Counted from the stretch's first letter, positions 52,619 to 62,533 are shown. The stretch is DNA of 64,000 bases from Piscinibacter sp. (GCA_016706565.1 JADJJI010000001.1:434001-498000), one strand, 5' to 3'. Translations and numbers: made by a program. Notes: generated by a model not told the origin, from the letters alone.

Positions 52619-53727
52619 AACGCACGAGCGGCGCGCTGGGCATCGCCGTCGTCGGCCTGGGCGTCGGCCAGCATCACCTCGACGCGCTGGCCGCACTGGC
52701 GGCGCTCTATGAAGTGCGCGCCGTGTGTGACCTCGACGAAGGCCGCCTGGCCGCGACGGCCCGTCGGCTCGGCACCAAGGCCATGGCCCTGCGCCACCTG
52801 GACGACGTGCTCGCCGACCCGTCCGTCGACATCGTGGCCCTTTGCACGCCCCCGCACCTGCACCTGGCGCAGATCCGCCAGGTGCTGGCGGCAGGCAAAC
52901 ACGTCGTGTGCGAAAAGCCGCTGGTCGGCTCGCTGGACGAACTGGCGCAACTGCGGCTCGCGCTGGCGCAGGGCGAGGCACAGGTTTTCCCGGTGTTCCA
53001 GTCGCGCTTCGGCGAAGGGCTGCGCCAGCTCAAGCACCTGCAGGCCTGCGGTTTCGCGCGGCACGCACTCGTGGCCACCATCGAGACCCACTGGCGGCGC
53101 GGCGCCGAGTACTACGCGACGGCATGGCGCGGCCGCTGGGCCACCGAGCGCGGTGGCGTGTGCCTCACGCAGGCGATCCATGCCCACGACATGCTCACGC
53201 ACGTGCTCGGCCCGGTGCACACGGTCTCCGCCCAGCTCGCCACCCGCGTCAACGACATCGAGGTCGAGGATTGCCTGGCCGCCGCGCTGCGCATGGCCGA
53301 TGGCTCGCTCGCTTCGCTGTCCGCCACGCTGGGCGCCACCAGCAACCGCTCGCGCCTGCGCTTCCTGTTCGCCGACCTGAGCGTCGAGAGCGCGAGCGCC
53401 AACCCCTATCGGCCGGCGCAGGGCCCGTGGAGGTTCGAGGCTGCCACGCCGGCGATCGAAGCACAGCTGCACGAGGCCCTGGCCGCGTTGCCGCCGGCGC
53501 GCGAAGGCTTCGAGCGGCTGTTCGAGCTGATCCACGCGAGCCTGCGCAACGGCTCACCGCCGCCGGTCACGCTCGACGAGGCCGAGGCGGCACTGTCGCT
53601 GGTCACGGCCATCTATGCATCAGCCGCAGCCGACGGCGCGCCGATCGCTCTGCCATTGCCGGCCACCGACCCGGCGCGCACCGACTGGCGGCCCGCTGGC
53701 GGCGGCTTCGCGAAATCACTGGCCTGA
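52615..53727 (+). CDS. Gfo/Idh/MocA-family oxidoreductase 2
   Basis: 370 residues from ATG 52615. Canonical motifs: GIAVVGLGVGQHHLDAL (nucleotide site), ALCTPPHLHLAQ, HVVCEKPLVGSLDEL (catalytic EKP) and GGVCLTQAIHAHDMLTHVLG. It is only distantly related to the preceding oxidoreductase. Two such enzymes after a rhamnogalacturonan esterase suggest a dehydrogenase pair for a pectin-derived sugar. It overlaps the convergent lyase gene by 12 bases. Confidence 0.87.
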   Translation: MKRTSGALGIAVVGLGVGQHHLDALAALAALYEVRAVCDLDEGRLAATARRLGTKAMALRHLDDVLADPSVDIVALCTPPHLHLAQIRQVLAAGKHVVCEKPLVGSLDELAQLRLALAQGEAQVFPVFQSRFGEGLRQLKHLQACGFARHALVATIETHWRRGAEYYATAWRGRWATERGGVCLTQAIHAHDMLTHVLGPVHTVSAQLATRVNDIEVEDCLAAALRMADGSLASLSATLGATSNRSRLRFLFADLSVESASANPYRPAQGPWRFEAATPAIEAQLHEALAALPPAREGFERLFELIHASLRNGSPPPVTLDEAEAALSLVTAIYASAAADGAPIALPLPATDPARTDWRPAGGGFAKSLA

Positions 53728-56418
53728 CAACAAGGCAGCCCAGCCGGCGCGCGGCGACAGGCGGTCGAGGTCCCAGTCCTCGGCGCGGAAGGCGCGCCGG
53801 GTCGCTTCGCGGCGCGGAGTGCCGAGCGGGTTCTGGTTCTCGTCGTTGATGATGCGGCCGATACCGCGCGCCATGTCGTCGAGCACGCGGCGGTCGAGCG
53901 GATCGCGGTTCCAGGGCCGCGCCCCGACGCGCGCTGGCAGCTCGGCCTCCAGGCTTCCGGCCGGCAGTGCACGCAGCCCGGCCGGCAGGTCGGGGCTCGG
54001 TGCGGGCAGCACATGAGCGCGGCCGCCCGAGATGTCGCCCAGCAGCGGCACAGGCGCGCCACGGCGGTCGAACGCCAGGTTGTCGGCCATGAAGAGCGCA
54101 ACGTCACCCTGCCCGCCGATACTCACCAGCGGCAGGCCGGCTTCGCTGTCCGGCCCGTGCCGCATCACGTTGCCGATCAGCGTCAGTTGCCCGGTCTCGT
54201 GCGCGCGCCCCTTCCATTCGCCGCCAACGAGGTTGTAGTGGATCGCCCGGTCGCCGGGGTTGAAGACGAGGTTGTTGACCATCGCGCTACGCGTGCCGCC
54301 CTTGAACAAGGCATTGCGCTGGCGGTTGGACACGTAGACGTTGCCGAACAGCAGGATTCCGCTGGCGTTGTCGTGGATCAGCGAGCCCTTGGAATGCTCG
54401 CCCTTCTGGTGCACCGAGTGGCTCAAGCCTTCGTAGATCAGGTTGTGGCTGAAGGTGATGTCGTGCGAGGTGTGGCGGCGCCAGTCCTCGGCACGTTCGC
54501 CGCCGTCGAACCGCGGGCCCGAGGCCGAGAGGTTCTCGTCGGTCGCCCACGAGAAGCTGCAATGGTCGACGATCACCCGGCTCGCCCCACCCAGCGTGGA
54601 CAGGCCGTCCTGGTCACCGCCGGCGCGCTTGGGCCGCCCCCACTCGCCCGGACGAAAGGCCAGGTGCTGCACGATCACGTCGTGCGTGTCGATGCTCGTC
54701 TCGGCATGCACGACCGTGATGCCCGGCGGCGGCGCGGTCTGCCCGGCGATGGTCAGGAACGGATGGCGGATCGCCAGCGGCGCGCCGGCCATGTCGATCA
54801 CCCCGCCGACCTCGAACACGACGATGCGCGGCCCCTCGAACTCGACCGCCTCGCGCAAGGAGCCCGGGCCGCTGGCACCGAGATGAGTCACGCGCAGGAT
54901 GCGTCCGCCTCGGCCACCACGCGCCTCGGCGGCCCAGCCGAGCTGCGTCCGTTCGGTGGCGCTCAAGATGCTCGTGGGTGCGCCCGTCAGCGGCGAGACC
55001 TGCCCTGCGGCCAGTTCGGCCAGGTAGACCTCCAGCCAGGTGAAGCCGCTGGCTGGCTCGCTGAGCGCAGCGTCTTCCGCATGGGCGGAGTCCAGGCCGT
55101 GGGCGCGCTCCCACACATCCGGGATGCCGTCGCCATCGCTGTCGAGCGGAGCCACCGCGGACTGCAGCGCCGGCCAGCCGCCGACCTCGCGCTGGCTGTC
55201 GATGAGGCGCCCGCTGCGCGAGCGAACCTGCTCGACGATGCGCAGGTCGACGGCGTCGCGCACCAGCGCGGCACCGGCACCCGCCAGCACGCGCTCGTAG
55301 GCGCGCGGCGCCGGGTCTGCGGCCACTGCACCCACCTGGATCGGCGTGGCGAGCTTGTAGCCCGCCGGCAGGCCCGCGGGCAGGTGCTCGCGGTGCGCCA
55401 GCACCAGCGCGTACGGATCGGCCGGTTCGATGCCGTCCATCGTATTTCCGGCGAAGAAGGCCAGCGCGTTCGGGCTGCTCTCTTCGAATGCATAGGCCCC
55501 CTTCGATTGCGGGCCTCGCACGTAGGCGTTGTCGATGAAGTTGTAGGTCGAGCGGGTGCCGGTGCGGTCGAGGTTGTAGCCGGCGCGCCCACGCCCCCAG
55601 TTGTAGAAGACGTTGGAGCGGAAATCGAACAGCCCCCCGACAGGATCGGTGACGGGGTCGAGCCAGTTGCCCGGCCGCGGCATGCGGTCCAGGTGATGGG
55701 CCCACAGGTTGTGGTGCATGCTGACGCGTGCGCCGCGCCCGGCGCGCAGCAATGAACCGAAGCCATGAGCCTGCCCCGCCTTCGCCGCGTTCAGGTTCAA
55801 CGACTCGGCGATCACGCTCCACTGCACCGTGACCTCGTCGAACGAGCGTGCCGTGGTGTCGAATCGGGCGCTGACTGACAGTGACTCGTCGGTCGACCAG
55901 CTTGCCGAGACGTGGTCGTACACGATGCGGCGCCCCGCGACCACGCCCATCGCATCGCCGTCGGCGCGCGCCTCGTCGCCCAGGCGGGAGCGGATGTAGC
56001 GAACGACCACGTCGTCGGCGGCGATCTCGAACGGCTGCCCGCGCAGGGTGATGCCGTCACCCGGTGCGGTCTGCCCCGCAATGGTGAGCCGGCCGTTCTC
56101 GACTCGCAGCGGCTTCTTCAGCAGGATCGTCCCGGACACCGCGAAGACGACGGTGCGCGCGCCCTTGGCCTCGACGGCCGCACGCAGCGAGCCGGGCCCG
56201 TCGTCGCCCAGATGCGTGACGCGGTGGACCACGCCGCCGCGGCCGCCGAGTGCGTGGCGCCCGGCGCCTTCGGCACCCGGAAAGGCGTCAAGCGGCGAGC
56301 GCAGCGCTGCTTTTGCAGGGGCTGCGGCGGGCGCCTGGCAGCCGCCCGCTGCCGCCATCAACACGACAACCACCGAGAGACCCGCAAGCCGTGCGGAGCG
56401 ATGGGAGACAGTGTTCAT
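53716..56418 (-). CDS. Tandem-domain pectate lyase (PL1-like) lipoprotein
   Basis: 900 residues. A signal peptide ends in lipobox AAGGC (Cys near 27). Two pectate-lyase-like beta-helix domains follow. The first (about 42-415) has FPGAEGAGRHALGGRGG, DHVSASWSTDESLSV and MHHNLWAHHLDRMPRP. A calcium-type motif DSDGDGIPDVWERAHGLD (near 430) ends it. The second (about 490-860) repeats the start as GGRGGRILRVTHLGASGPGS, with DHCSFSWATDENLSASG and a HNLIYEGLSHS segment. Each domain alone would be a typical PL1-family protein. It would cleave polygalacturonate or a related pectin at the cell surface. Fusion of two whole domains is unusual. Confidence 0.85.
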   Translation of the reverse strand: MNTVSHRSARLAGLSVVVVLMAAAGGCQAPAAAPAKAALRSPLDAFPGAEGAGRHALGGRGGVVHRVTHLGDDGPGSLRAAVEAKGARTVVFAVSGTILLKKPLRVENGRLTIAGQTAPGDGITLRGQPFEIAADDVVVRYIRSRLGDEARADGDAMGVVAGRRIVYDHVSASWSTDESLSVSARFDTTARSFDEVTVQWSVIAESLNLNAAKAGQAHGFGSLLRAGRGARVSMHHNLWAHHLDRMPRPGNWLDPVTDPVGGLFDFRSNVFYNWGRGRAGYNLDRTGTRSTYNFIDNAYVRGPQSKGAYAFEESSPNALAFFAGNTMDGIEPADPYALVLAHREHLPAGLPAGYKLATPIQVGAVAADPAPRAYERVLAGAGAALVRDAVDLRIVEQVRSRSGRLIDSQREVGGWPALQSAVAPLDSDGDGIPDVWERAHGLDSAHAEDAALSEPASGFTWLEVYLAELAAGQVSPLTGAPTSILSATERTQLGWAAEARGGRGGRILRVTHLGASGPGSLREAVEFEGPRIVVFEVGGVIDMAGAPLAIRHPFLTIAGQTAPPPGITVVHAETSIDTHDVIVQHLAFRPGEWGRPKRAGGDQDGLSTLGGASRVIVDHCSFSWATDENLSASGPRFDGGERAEDWRRHTSHDITFSHNLIYEGLSHSVHQKGEHSKGSLIHDNASGILLFGNVYVSNRQRNALFKGGTRSAMVNNLVFNPGDRAIHYNLVGGEWKGRAHETGQLTLIGNVMRHGPDSEAGLPLVSIGGQGDVALFMADNLAFDRRGAPVPLLGDISGGRAHVLPAPSPDLPAGLRALPAGSLEAELPARVGARPWNRDPLDRRVLDDMARGIGRIINDENQNPLGTPRREATRRAFRAEDWDLDRLSPRAGWAALLSGQ

Positions 56419-56490
56419 CCTGAGGATCCTGGAGGTAGCAGACCGGTCTGCCCGTGCGCCGGCAGGCGCACGGGGCCCCGGCAGGCGCGC

Positions 56491-59349
56491 TCAGAACTTG
56501 TACTCGGCGCTGAGCCGGTACGCGCGCCCCAGCACATCGACACTGCTGGTCAGGTAGCCCTGGTAGCCATTGTGGTTGGTCAATGGCGGCTTGGCGTCGA
56601 ACAGGTTGTTGACGCCGAAGCCCAGCTTGAGGTTCTTCACGCCAGAATAGGACAGGGCGATGTTGTACTGCTCGTAGGACGACACGTCGCGCGGCCCGGA
56701 GGTACCCGCACCGGTGCGCGCCGGCAGGTTCTGGTCGCGGATCTTGCTCTGGTAGCGCTGCGACAGCGTCGTTTCCCAGTCACCGCGCTTCCAGCCGATC
56801 GACGCCGTATGCCGCCAGCGGAAGTTCATGCCCCGCGTCGCGTTGCTCAAGCCCGCGTTCGGGTTGACCGGCACGACATCGTTGAACTGGCCGAGTGCAG
56901 AAATCCAGTCACCCCCGTTGGCTTCCGGCGAGCGTGCGTCCCAGCGCGTCAGGTAGGCCACGTCCAGGGCGCCGGAGAAGACGCCGTAGTCGGACTGCGG
57001 TGCCGTGACGCGAATGCTCGCGTCGATGCCCGAGCCTCGCATCGCGCCCACGTTCGACGGAACGTTGAACACCGCGTCAGTCTGCAGCGTGCCATCCGGA
57101 TTGCGCCGGAAAGCGGTGGGGTAAAGGCTGGGGTTGTTGAGGATGAAGTCGATCGAGCGGTTGCCGATCACGTCGTTGATCTGCGTGTGCCAGTAGTCGA
57201 GCGTGACCGCCACGCTGTTGACTGGCTCGAAGGCCATTCCGAAGGTGAAGCTGCGCGAGGTCTCCGACTTGACCCCTGAGTTGGAGGGCACCTTGGTGAT
57301 CTGGAAGCGGCCGGTCAGGTTGCAGACCTGCTCGGGCGTGTAGCCGGGCGCGGGTGTCTCGACGCCGTTGACCGTCGGGCACAGCGTCGGGTCATCGAAC
57401 GTGGACATCGAAGTCCGCTCGGTTTCTTTCGTGTAGATCTCCGGCAGGCTCGGGGCGCGATAGCCGGTGTTCGCCGAGCCGCGCAGCAGGAAGGCCTTGG
57501 AGGGCTGCCAACGCACGCTCAGCTTCGGATTCACGGTGGTCTCGCCGAGATCCCCGTACTTGTCGGCGCGCAGCGCGGCATTGAGCGTCAGCGACTTCGT
57601 CACCGGCGCCTCGAGTTCCGCGAACAGCGACTTGATGCTGCGCTTGATCTGGTTGCTGGTCGACGACGTCGCGCCGGCGGCCTGGCTGTCGCCCCCGAGC
57701 AGGTCGATCTGGCCGTTGAGCGAGGCTTTCGGGTCGTTGCTGGCCAGGCCGATGGCTCGCCAGCCGTCGCGCCGGTATTCGCCGCCGGCCGCAAGCGCGA
57801 GCGCGCCGCCAGACAGTTCGGCCAGCTCGCGCGTCACCGTCAGGTCGACGCTCTCGTTGGTCGCACGGTGCAGGCGGAAGGTCTGCCCTTCGACGCTGCG
57901 CCCCTGCAGCAGCGCAAGACCCTCGGCAGTCTGCAGCCCGAACGGGTTGAGCAGCGGGTCGAGGAAGAGCGTGCGGCCGCTGCCCTGCACCGAGGCGAGG
58001 CCGGTCACCGTGGCCCAGCCCCTGCCGGCGCGGGTGTCGCGCTCCGAGTTGCCGAAGTTCACGCCGGCGCGGTAGTCCCAGCCGGCGATCGAGCCTTCGT
58101 CGGCGAAGACGATCCGCTCGTTGGTGTGATGGTCTTCGCGAACGCGCGAGCCAAGATCGGCCACCGACCACAGCACGTCGATCGGGCGGCCGCCGAGATT
58201 CAGGCCGGCCACCGCCGGCACGATGCCGTTGCCCGGGTAGTACGGGTGCGCATTTGTCAGGCGGACCGTGACCGGGATGGGGTCGTTGTATTGAAGGACG
58301 GTGTACTTGCCGAGGTTGTACTCGAGGCTGGCCTGGTGGTTGGCACCCAGGTTGAACGTGACCTTGCCGTACAGCGTGGAGATGTCGTTTCCGTTGGTGA
58401 AGGCGCGATAGTTGGCGTCGGTGTCCAGGAAGCAGGTCTGCCGGGAGCTGGCCGTGCTCGGCACCGAGTAGGGCGGCAGGCAGCCGGACGCGTAATACGG
58501 GTTGTAGCGGATCGTGCGCAGCGAGGCGGTCGGGTTGGTCGGGTCGGTGAAGTTGCCCGGCGTCGCGTTCGAGCCCAGCCCGGGAGCTGTCGAGATCCCG
58601 AGCTGACCCAGCGCCGTGCCGTCGACCATTTCCGGCCTGTCCTTGCGCAGCAGCACGTCACGCTTTTGCACCTCCAGCGCAACATAGGCGTTCCAGCGGT
58701 CCGTGGCGATGTCGCCGGCCCCGAGGATCATGCCCAGGGTCTGGCTGTCGCCACCGCCATCTCGCCGCGGCACGATGGCCTCGGCTTTCAGGCCGATGCC
58801 GGTGTGGGTCGCCTTCGTGTAGAAGGCCTCGACGCCGCCGATCGCGTCGGAGCCGTAGCTCGACGAAGCACCATCGCGCAGCACGTCGGTCCGCTGCAGG
58901 GCCATGCGCGGAATCACGTTGACGCTGACGTACTGGTTGCTCAGCGGCTCCTTGGCCAGGCGGCGCCCGTTGAGCAGCGTGAGCGAACGCATGGGGCCGA
59001 AGCCGCGCAGGTTGGTGACGGTGCCGGCCGTTCCGCCGAAGGTGCCCAGCGAGCTGGCCTGCGGCAGCTCGAGCACGTACTCCTTCAGTTCGGTGTGGCC
59101 GCGCTTTTCGAGTTCGGTCGCACTGATCGATGTCACCGGCAGGGCCGACTCCTGCGAGACGCGCCGGATGATCGAGCCGGTGATCTCCACCCGCTCGAGC
59201 AGGAGCTCGTCCTTCTTCTGTTCGGTGGCGGGTGCAGCCGCGGGTTCTGCCGCCTGCTGCGCCTGCGCATTCGCGCAGAGCACCAGGATGGCCGTTGCCA
59301 CGGCCGACAGGGGCAGCCGGTTACGGCCGTGGGGGATTCGCTCGCTCAT
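56491..59349 (-). CDS. TonB-dependent receptor, pectin-oligomer type
   Basis: 952 residues from ATG 59349, which has AAGGAGA upstream; the longer in-frame leader lacks signal-peptide features. Signal peptide (AVATAILVLCANAQAQ), then a TonB box and plug (ERVEITGSIIRRVSQESALPV) and plug signature (YGSDAIGGVEAFYTKATH). The C-terminal barrel ends RAYRLSAEYKF with terminal Phe. It resembles the Caulobacter/Xanthomonas carbohydrate receptors rather than siderophore receptors. Between the lyase and KdgF genes, it should import oligogalacturonides across the outer membrane. Confidence 0.9.
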   Translation of the reverse strand: MSERIPHGRNRLPLSAVATAILVLCANAQAQQAAEPAAAPATEQKKDELLLERVEITGSIIRRVSQESALPVTSISATELEKRGHTELKEYVLELPQASSLGTFGGTAGTVTNLRGFGPMRSLTLLNGRRLAKEPLSNQYVSVNVIPRMALQRTDVLRDGASSSYGSDAIGGVEAFYTKATHTGIGLKAEAIVPRRDGGGDSQTLGMILGAGDIATDRWNAYVALEVQKRDVLLRKDRPEMVDGTALGQLGISTAPGLGSNATPGNFTDPTNPTASLRTIRYNPYYASGCLPPYSVPSTASSRQTCFLDTDANYRAFTNGNDISTLYGKVTFNLGANHQASLEYNLGKYTVLQYNDPIPVTVRLTNAHPYYPGNGIVPAVAGLNLGGRPIDVLWSVADLGSRVREDHHTNERIVFADEGSIAGWDYRAGVNFGNSERDTRAGRGWATVTGLASVQGSGRTLFLDPLLNPFGLQTAEGLALLQGRSVEGQTFRLHRATNESVDLTVTRELAELSGGALALAAGGEYRRDGWRAIGLASNDPKASLNGQIDLLGGDSQAAGATSSTSNQIKRSIKSLFAELEAPVTKSLTLNAALRADKYGDLGETTVNPKLSVRWQPSKAFLLRGSANTGYRAPSLPEIYTKETERTSMSTFDDPTLCPTVNGVETPAPGYTPEQVCNLTGRFQITKVPSNSGVKSETSRSFTFGMAFEPVNSVAVTLDYWHTQINDVIGNRSIDFILNNPSLYPTAFRRNPDGTLQTDAVFNVPSNVGAMRGSGIDASIRVTAPQSDYGVFSGALDVAYLTRWDARSPEANGGDWISALGQFNDVVPVNPNAGLSNATRGMNFRWRHTASIGWKRGDWETTLSQRYQSKIRDQNLPARTGAGTSGPRDVSSYEQYNIALSYSGVKNLKLGFGVNNLFDAKPPLTNHNGYQGYLTSSVDVLGRAYRLSAEYKF

Positions 59350-59505
59350 GTCGCTGTCTCCTTGTCGGTGCGAAGCACTGCCTTTGCGGCACCGCGCGCA
59401 CCATTGATTTCCGTCATTTCCACACTCGGGCGACATCGCACGCAGGGCGAGGCCTGAATCGGAGCAACGCAGCGTCAGGCCGCGCAGCTCGTGAAGCGCA
59501 AGGGG

Positions 59506-59838
59506 CTAGAGGTAGTCCTCCCGCCGCGGGGAAAACTGGTCGAGCAGCGTGCTGCCCGCCTCGAGCGCGACGACGCCGTGCAGGCTGCCGCGCGCCGCAA
59601 GAAAGGAATCGCCCGCGCGCAGGGTCTGCTTCACTCCGTCGAGCTCCAGCTCGAAGGCGCCGGCGACCACGTAGGCGATCTGGTCGTGCGCGTCGTGCAC
59701 ATGAGCCGTACCGACCGCACCCTTGTCGAAGTGCACCAGCACCGACATCAGCTGCGGCGTGTGCGCGACGATCTTGCGGCGAATGCCGTCGCCGAGTTCG
59801 ACCCAGGGCTGCTCGTCATTGCGGAAGACTGAACTCAT
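59506..59838 (-). CDS. kdgF: Cupin pectin-degradation protein KdgF
   Basis: 110 residues, one cupin. Metal motif TAHVHDAHDQIAYVVAGAFEL near 44-64, second cupin motif AGDSFLAARGSLHGV, and a C-terminal LDQFSPRREDYL typical of KdgF. KdgF converts 4,5-unsaturated galacturonate to the linear keto-uronate that KduI isomerises. First gene of the minus-strand operon kdgF-TonB receptor-lyase; divergent from kduI. Confidence 0.9.
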   Translation of the reverse strand: MSSVFRNDEQPWVELGDGIRRKIVAHTPQLMSVLVHFDKGAVGTAHVHDAHDQIAYVVAGAFELELDGVKQTLRAGDSFLAARGSLHGVVALEAGSTLLDQFSPRREDYL

Positions 59839-59934
59839 TGCGCTCCCTCTTTGTTTTCACTCCCTGGGAAGCCCCGGGATACCGACGTTTGCGTCGTGTC
59901 CATTCGCAGCAACTATACCGTTCCGGCACTTTTT

Positions 59935-59969
59935 TGAAACAGTGGTTCACTTAGTAGAAACGATATTTC
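59935..59969. promoter_or_regulatory. KdgR-like operators in the kdgF/kduI divergent promoter
   Basis: TGAAACAGTGGTTCA (59935-59949) and GAAACGATATTTC (59957-59969) are two imperfect palindromes with the GAAAC core seen at 50748-50764. They lie in the 180-base gap between kdgF and kduI, 97-131 bases upstream of kdgF and 50-84 upstream of kduI. Confidence 0.5.
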
Positions 59970-60018
59970 GGGAAAGCCCCGATCTGTTTGACAATCCCGC
60001 CTGAACTCAGGAGTCGCC

Positions 60019-60855
60019 ATGGAAATCCGACAGCCCATCCACAGCGAGCACGCGCGCACGCTGGACACCGCCGGCCTGCGCCGCCACTTTCTCGTCGAGG
60101 ACTTGTTCGTGCCCGACCGGGCCACGCTCACCTACAGCCAGATCGACCGCATCATCGTCGGCGGCGTCCATCCGGTGACCCAGTCGGTGAGCTTCTCGGC
60201 CGAGCTGGGCCGCCACACCGGCACCGACTTCTTTCTGCAACGCCGCGAACTCGGCCTGATCAACATCGGCGGCGATGCGCTGGTGATCGCCGACGGCCAG
60301 CGATTCGAGATCGCGGCGCGCGAGGCGCTCTACCTCGGCCAGGGCACGCGGGAGATCGAGTTCCGCAGCCTCGACGCGGCACGCCCGGCCAAGCTGTACT
60401 TCAATTGCGCGCCGGCGCACACCGCCCACCCGTCGCGAAAGATCACGCTGGCGCAGGCTTCGCCCGAGACGCTGGGCGACCCGAAGACCAGCAACCGCCG
60501 CACGATCTACAAGTTCATCGTCCCCGACGTGCTGCCGACCTGCCAATTGTTGATGGGCATGACGCAGCTCGAGCCCGGCTGCCTGTGGAACACCATGCCC
60601 TGCCATACGCACGACCGGCGCATGGAGGTCTACTTCTACTTCGACATGCCCACCGACGCCGCGGTGTTCCACCTGTGCGGCGAGCCGACCCAGACGCGTC
60701 ACCTCGTCGTGCGCAACGAACAGGCCGTGATCAGCCCGAGCTGGTCGATCCACAGCGGCGTGGGCACGCAGGCCTACACCTTCATCTGGGGCATGGTCGG
60801 CGAGAACCAGGTCTTCAAGGACATGGACCATGTGGCCATGACCACACTGCTCTGA
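60019..60855 (+). CDS. kduI: 5-keto-4-deoxyuronate isomerase
   Basis: 278 residues with CAGGAG upstream. Family motifs are [39 protein letters not shown] in similar form, [20 protein letters not shown]-like zinc site (actual: [20 protein letters not shown]) and [17 protein letters not shown]. It converts 5-keto-4-deoxyuronate to 2,5-diketo-3-deoxygluconate, the KduD substrate. First gene of the plus-strand operon to the end of the window. Confidence 0.95.
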   Translation: MEIRQPIHSEHARTLDTAGLRRHFLVEDLFVPDRATLTYSQIDRIIVGGVHPVTQSVSFSAELGRHTGTDFFLQRRELGLINIGGDALVIADGQRFEIAAREALYLGQGTREIEFRSLDAARPAKLYFNCAPAHTAHPSRKITLAQASPETLGDPKTSNRRTIYKFIVPDVLPTCQLLMGMTQLEPGCLWNTMPCHTHDRRMEVYFYFDMPTDAAVFHLCGEPTQTRHLVVRNEQAVISPSWSIHSGVGTQAYTFIWGMVGENQVFKDMDHVAMTTLL

Positions 60856-60872
60856 TCGGATCGACGACGAAC

Positions 60873-61634
60873 ATGGTTCTGGACAATTTCCGGATCGACG
60901 GCAAGGTTGCCATCGTCACCGGCTGCAACACCGGCCTTGGTCAGGGGATGGCTTGTGCGCTCGCCGAGGCGGGTGCCGATGTCGTCGGCATCAACCAGGC
61001 CGAGCCGACCGAGACCATCGCGCGCGTCGAGGGAATCGGGCGACGTTTTCTCGACCTGCGCGCCAACGTGGCCGAGATCTCCGGCCTCGAGGGCCTGGTG
61101 AGCCAAGCCGTCGCCTGGGGCGGGCACGTCGACATCCTGGTCAACAACGCCGGCATCATTCGCCGCGACGACGCGATCCGCTTCAGCGAGAAGGACTGGG
61201 ACGACGTCATCGACCTCAACCTGAAGTCGGTGTTCTTCTTCTCGCAGGCGGTGGCGCGGCAGTACATCGCGCAAGACACCGGTGGGCGGATCATCAACGT
61301 CGCATCGATGCTTTCGTTCCAGGGCGGCATCCGCGTGCCCTCCTACACCGCCTCGAAGAGTGGCGTCGTGGGCCTGACGCGGCTGATGGCCAACGAATGG
61401 GCGGCACACCGCATCAACGTCAACGCGATCGCGCCGGGCTACATGGCGACCAACAACACCGCGCCGCTGCGCGCCGACGAGGCGCGCAGCGCCAGCATCC
61501 TCGAGCGCATTCCGGCCGGCCGCTGGGGCACGCCGCAAGATCTGGCCGGCCCGGTGGTGTTCCTCGCCTCCAGCGCCTCGGATTACGTCAGCGGCTACAC
61601 CGTCGCCGTCGACGGCGGCTGGCTGGCCCGCTGA
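60873..61634 (+). CDS. kduD: 2-deoxy-D-gluconate (2,5-diketo-3-deoxygluconate) 3-dehydrogenase
   Basis: 253 residues, short-chain dehydrogenase. Nucleotide site TGCNTGLGQGMACALAEAG, NNAGIIRR, catalytic Ser in NVASMLSFQGG and YTASK, then APGYMATNNT and the C-terminal VDGGWLAR. The KduD-specific start FRIDGKVAIVTG is present. It reduces 2,5-diketo-3-deoxygluconate to 2-keto-3-deoxygluconate, the likely KdgR inducer. It lies 17 bases after kduI. Confidence 0.94.
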   Translation: MVLDNFRIDGKVAIVTGCNTGLGQGMACALAEAGADVVGINQAEPTETIARVEGIGRRFLDLRANVAEISGLEGLVSQAVAWGGHVDILVNNAGIIRRDDAIRFSEKDWDDVIDLNLKSVFFFSQAVARQYIAQDTGGRIINVASMLSFQGGIRVPSYTASKSGVVGLTRLMANEWAAHRINVNAIAPGYMATNNTAPLRADEARSASILERIPAGRWGTPQDLAGPVVFLASSASDYVSGYTVAVDGGWLAR

Positions 61635-61645
61635 GCACGGCGCCC

Positions 61646-62533
61646 ATGTACGAAAACCGGCGCACCGGCCTGCTGTTCGTCCTGCCGTTCCTGCTCGGCG
61701 TGCTGGGCTTCAAGCTGTTCCCTTTCGTGGCCAGCCTGGCCCTGAGCATGACGCAGTTCGACGTGATGAGCCCGCCGGAGTTCGTCGGCCTGGAGAACTA
61801 CCGCGTGCTCGCGACCCAGGATCCGACCTTCCGCCAATCGCTGAAGGTGACGCTGCTGTTCGTCGTGCTCGCGGTGCCGCTGCGCGTGGCGTTCGCCCTG
61901 GCCATCGCGCAGGTGTTGAACTTCCGGCTGCGCGGCGTCTCGTTCTTCCGTGCCGCCTTCTACCTGCCGTCCATCCTCGGTGGCTCGATCGCGGTGGCGG
62001 TGCTGTGGCGCTTCATCTTCTCGCAGAACGGCCTGGTCAACATCGCGCTGGCCAAGATCGGCATCGCGCCGATCATGTGGCTGGCTGACGAGCGTTACTC
62101 GATCTGGACCATCGTGGCACTGTTCACCTGGCAGTTCGGTTCATCGATGGTGGTGTTTCTGGCCGCACTGCAGAACATTCCGAAGTCGCTGTACGAAGCC
62201 GCCGACATGGACGGCGCCTCCAGATTCCAGCAGTTCTGGCGCATCACCGTGCCGCTGCTGACGCCGGTGATCTTCTTCAACCTGATCATGCAGCTGGTGC
62301 ACGGCTTCCAGGAGTTCAACGGGCCCTACATGGTGACCGAAGGCGGGCCATTGAACTCCACCTACCTGCTCAGCCTGTACATCTACGAAGAGAGTTTTCG
62401 CTACTTCAACCTGGGCTACGGCTCGGCGCTGTCGTGGGTGATGTTCGCGCTGGTCGGCGGCTTCAGCGCGCTGTCGTTCTGGAGTTCGAAGTACTGGGTC
62501 TTCTACGCCGGCGAGAAGGAAGGCCGTCGATGA
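61646..62533 (+). CDS. Sugar ABC permease 1 (oligogalacturonide type)
   Basis: 295 residues, six membrane helices of the MalF/UgpA type (start RRTGLLFVLPFLLGVLGFKLF). The EAA loop is EAADMDGASRFQQFWRITVPL near residue 192. FNGPYMVTEGGPLNSTYL is a common feature of this subfamily. In the kdu operon it is most likely the TogM-like permease for oligogalacturonides. It is followed by permease 2 with ATGA overlap. Confidence 0.88.
   Translation: MYENRRTGLLFVLPFLLGVLGFKLFPFVASLALSMTQFDVMSPPEFVGLENYRVLATQDPTFRQSLKVTLLFVVLAVPLRVAFALAIAQVLNFRLRGVSFFRAAFYLPSILGGSIAVAVLWRFIFSQNGLVNIALAKIGIAPIMWLADERYSIWTIVALFTWQFGSSMVVFLAALQNIPKSLYEAADMDGASRFQQFWRITVPLLTPVIFFNLIMQLVHGFQEFNGPYMVTEGGPLNSTYLLSLYIYEESFRYFNLGYGSALSWVMFALVGGFSALSFWSSKYWVFYAGEKEGRR

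Noticed and set aside
59988-59993. TTGACA as a -35 box for kduI
   Set aside because: A -10 at normal spacing would fall on the ribosome site or start codon.
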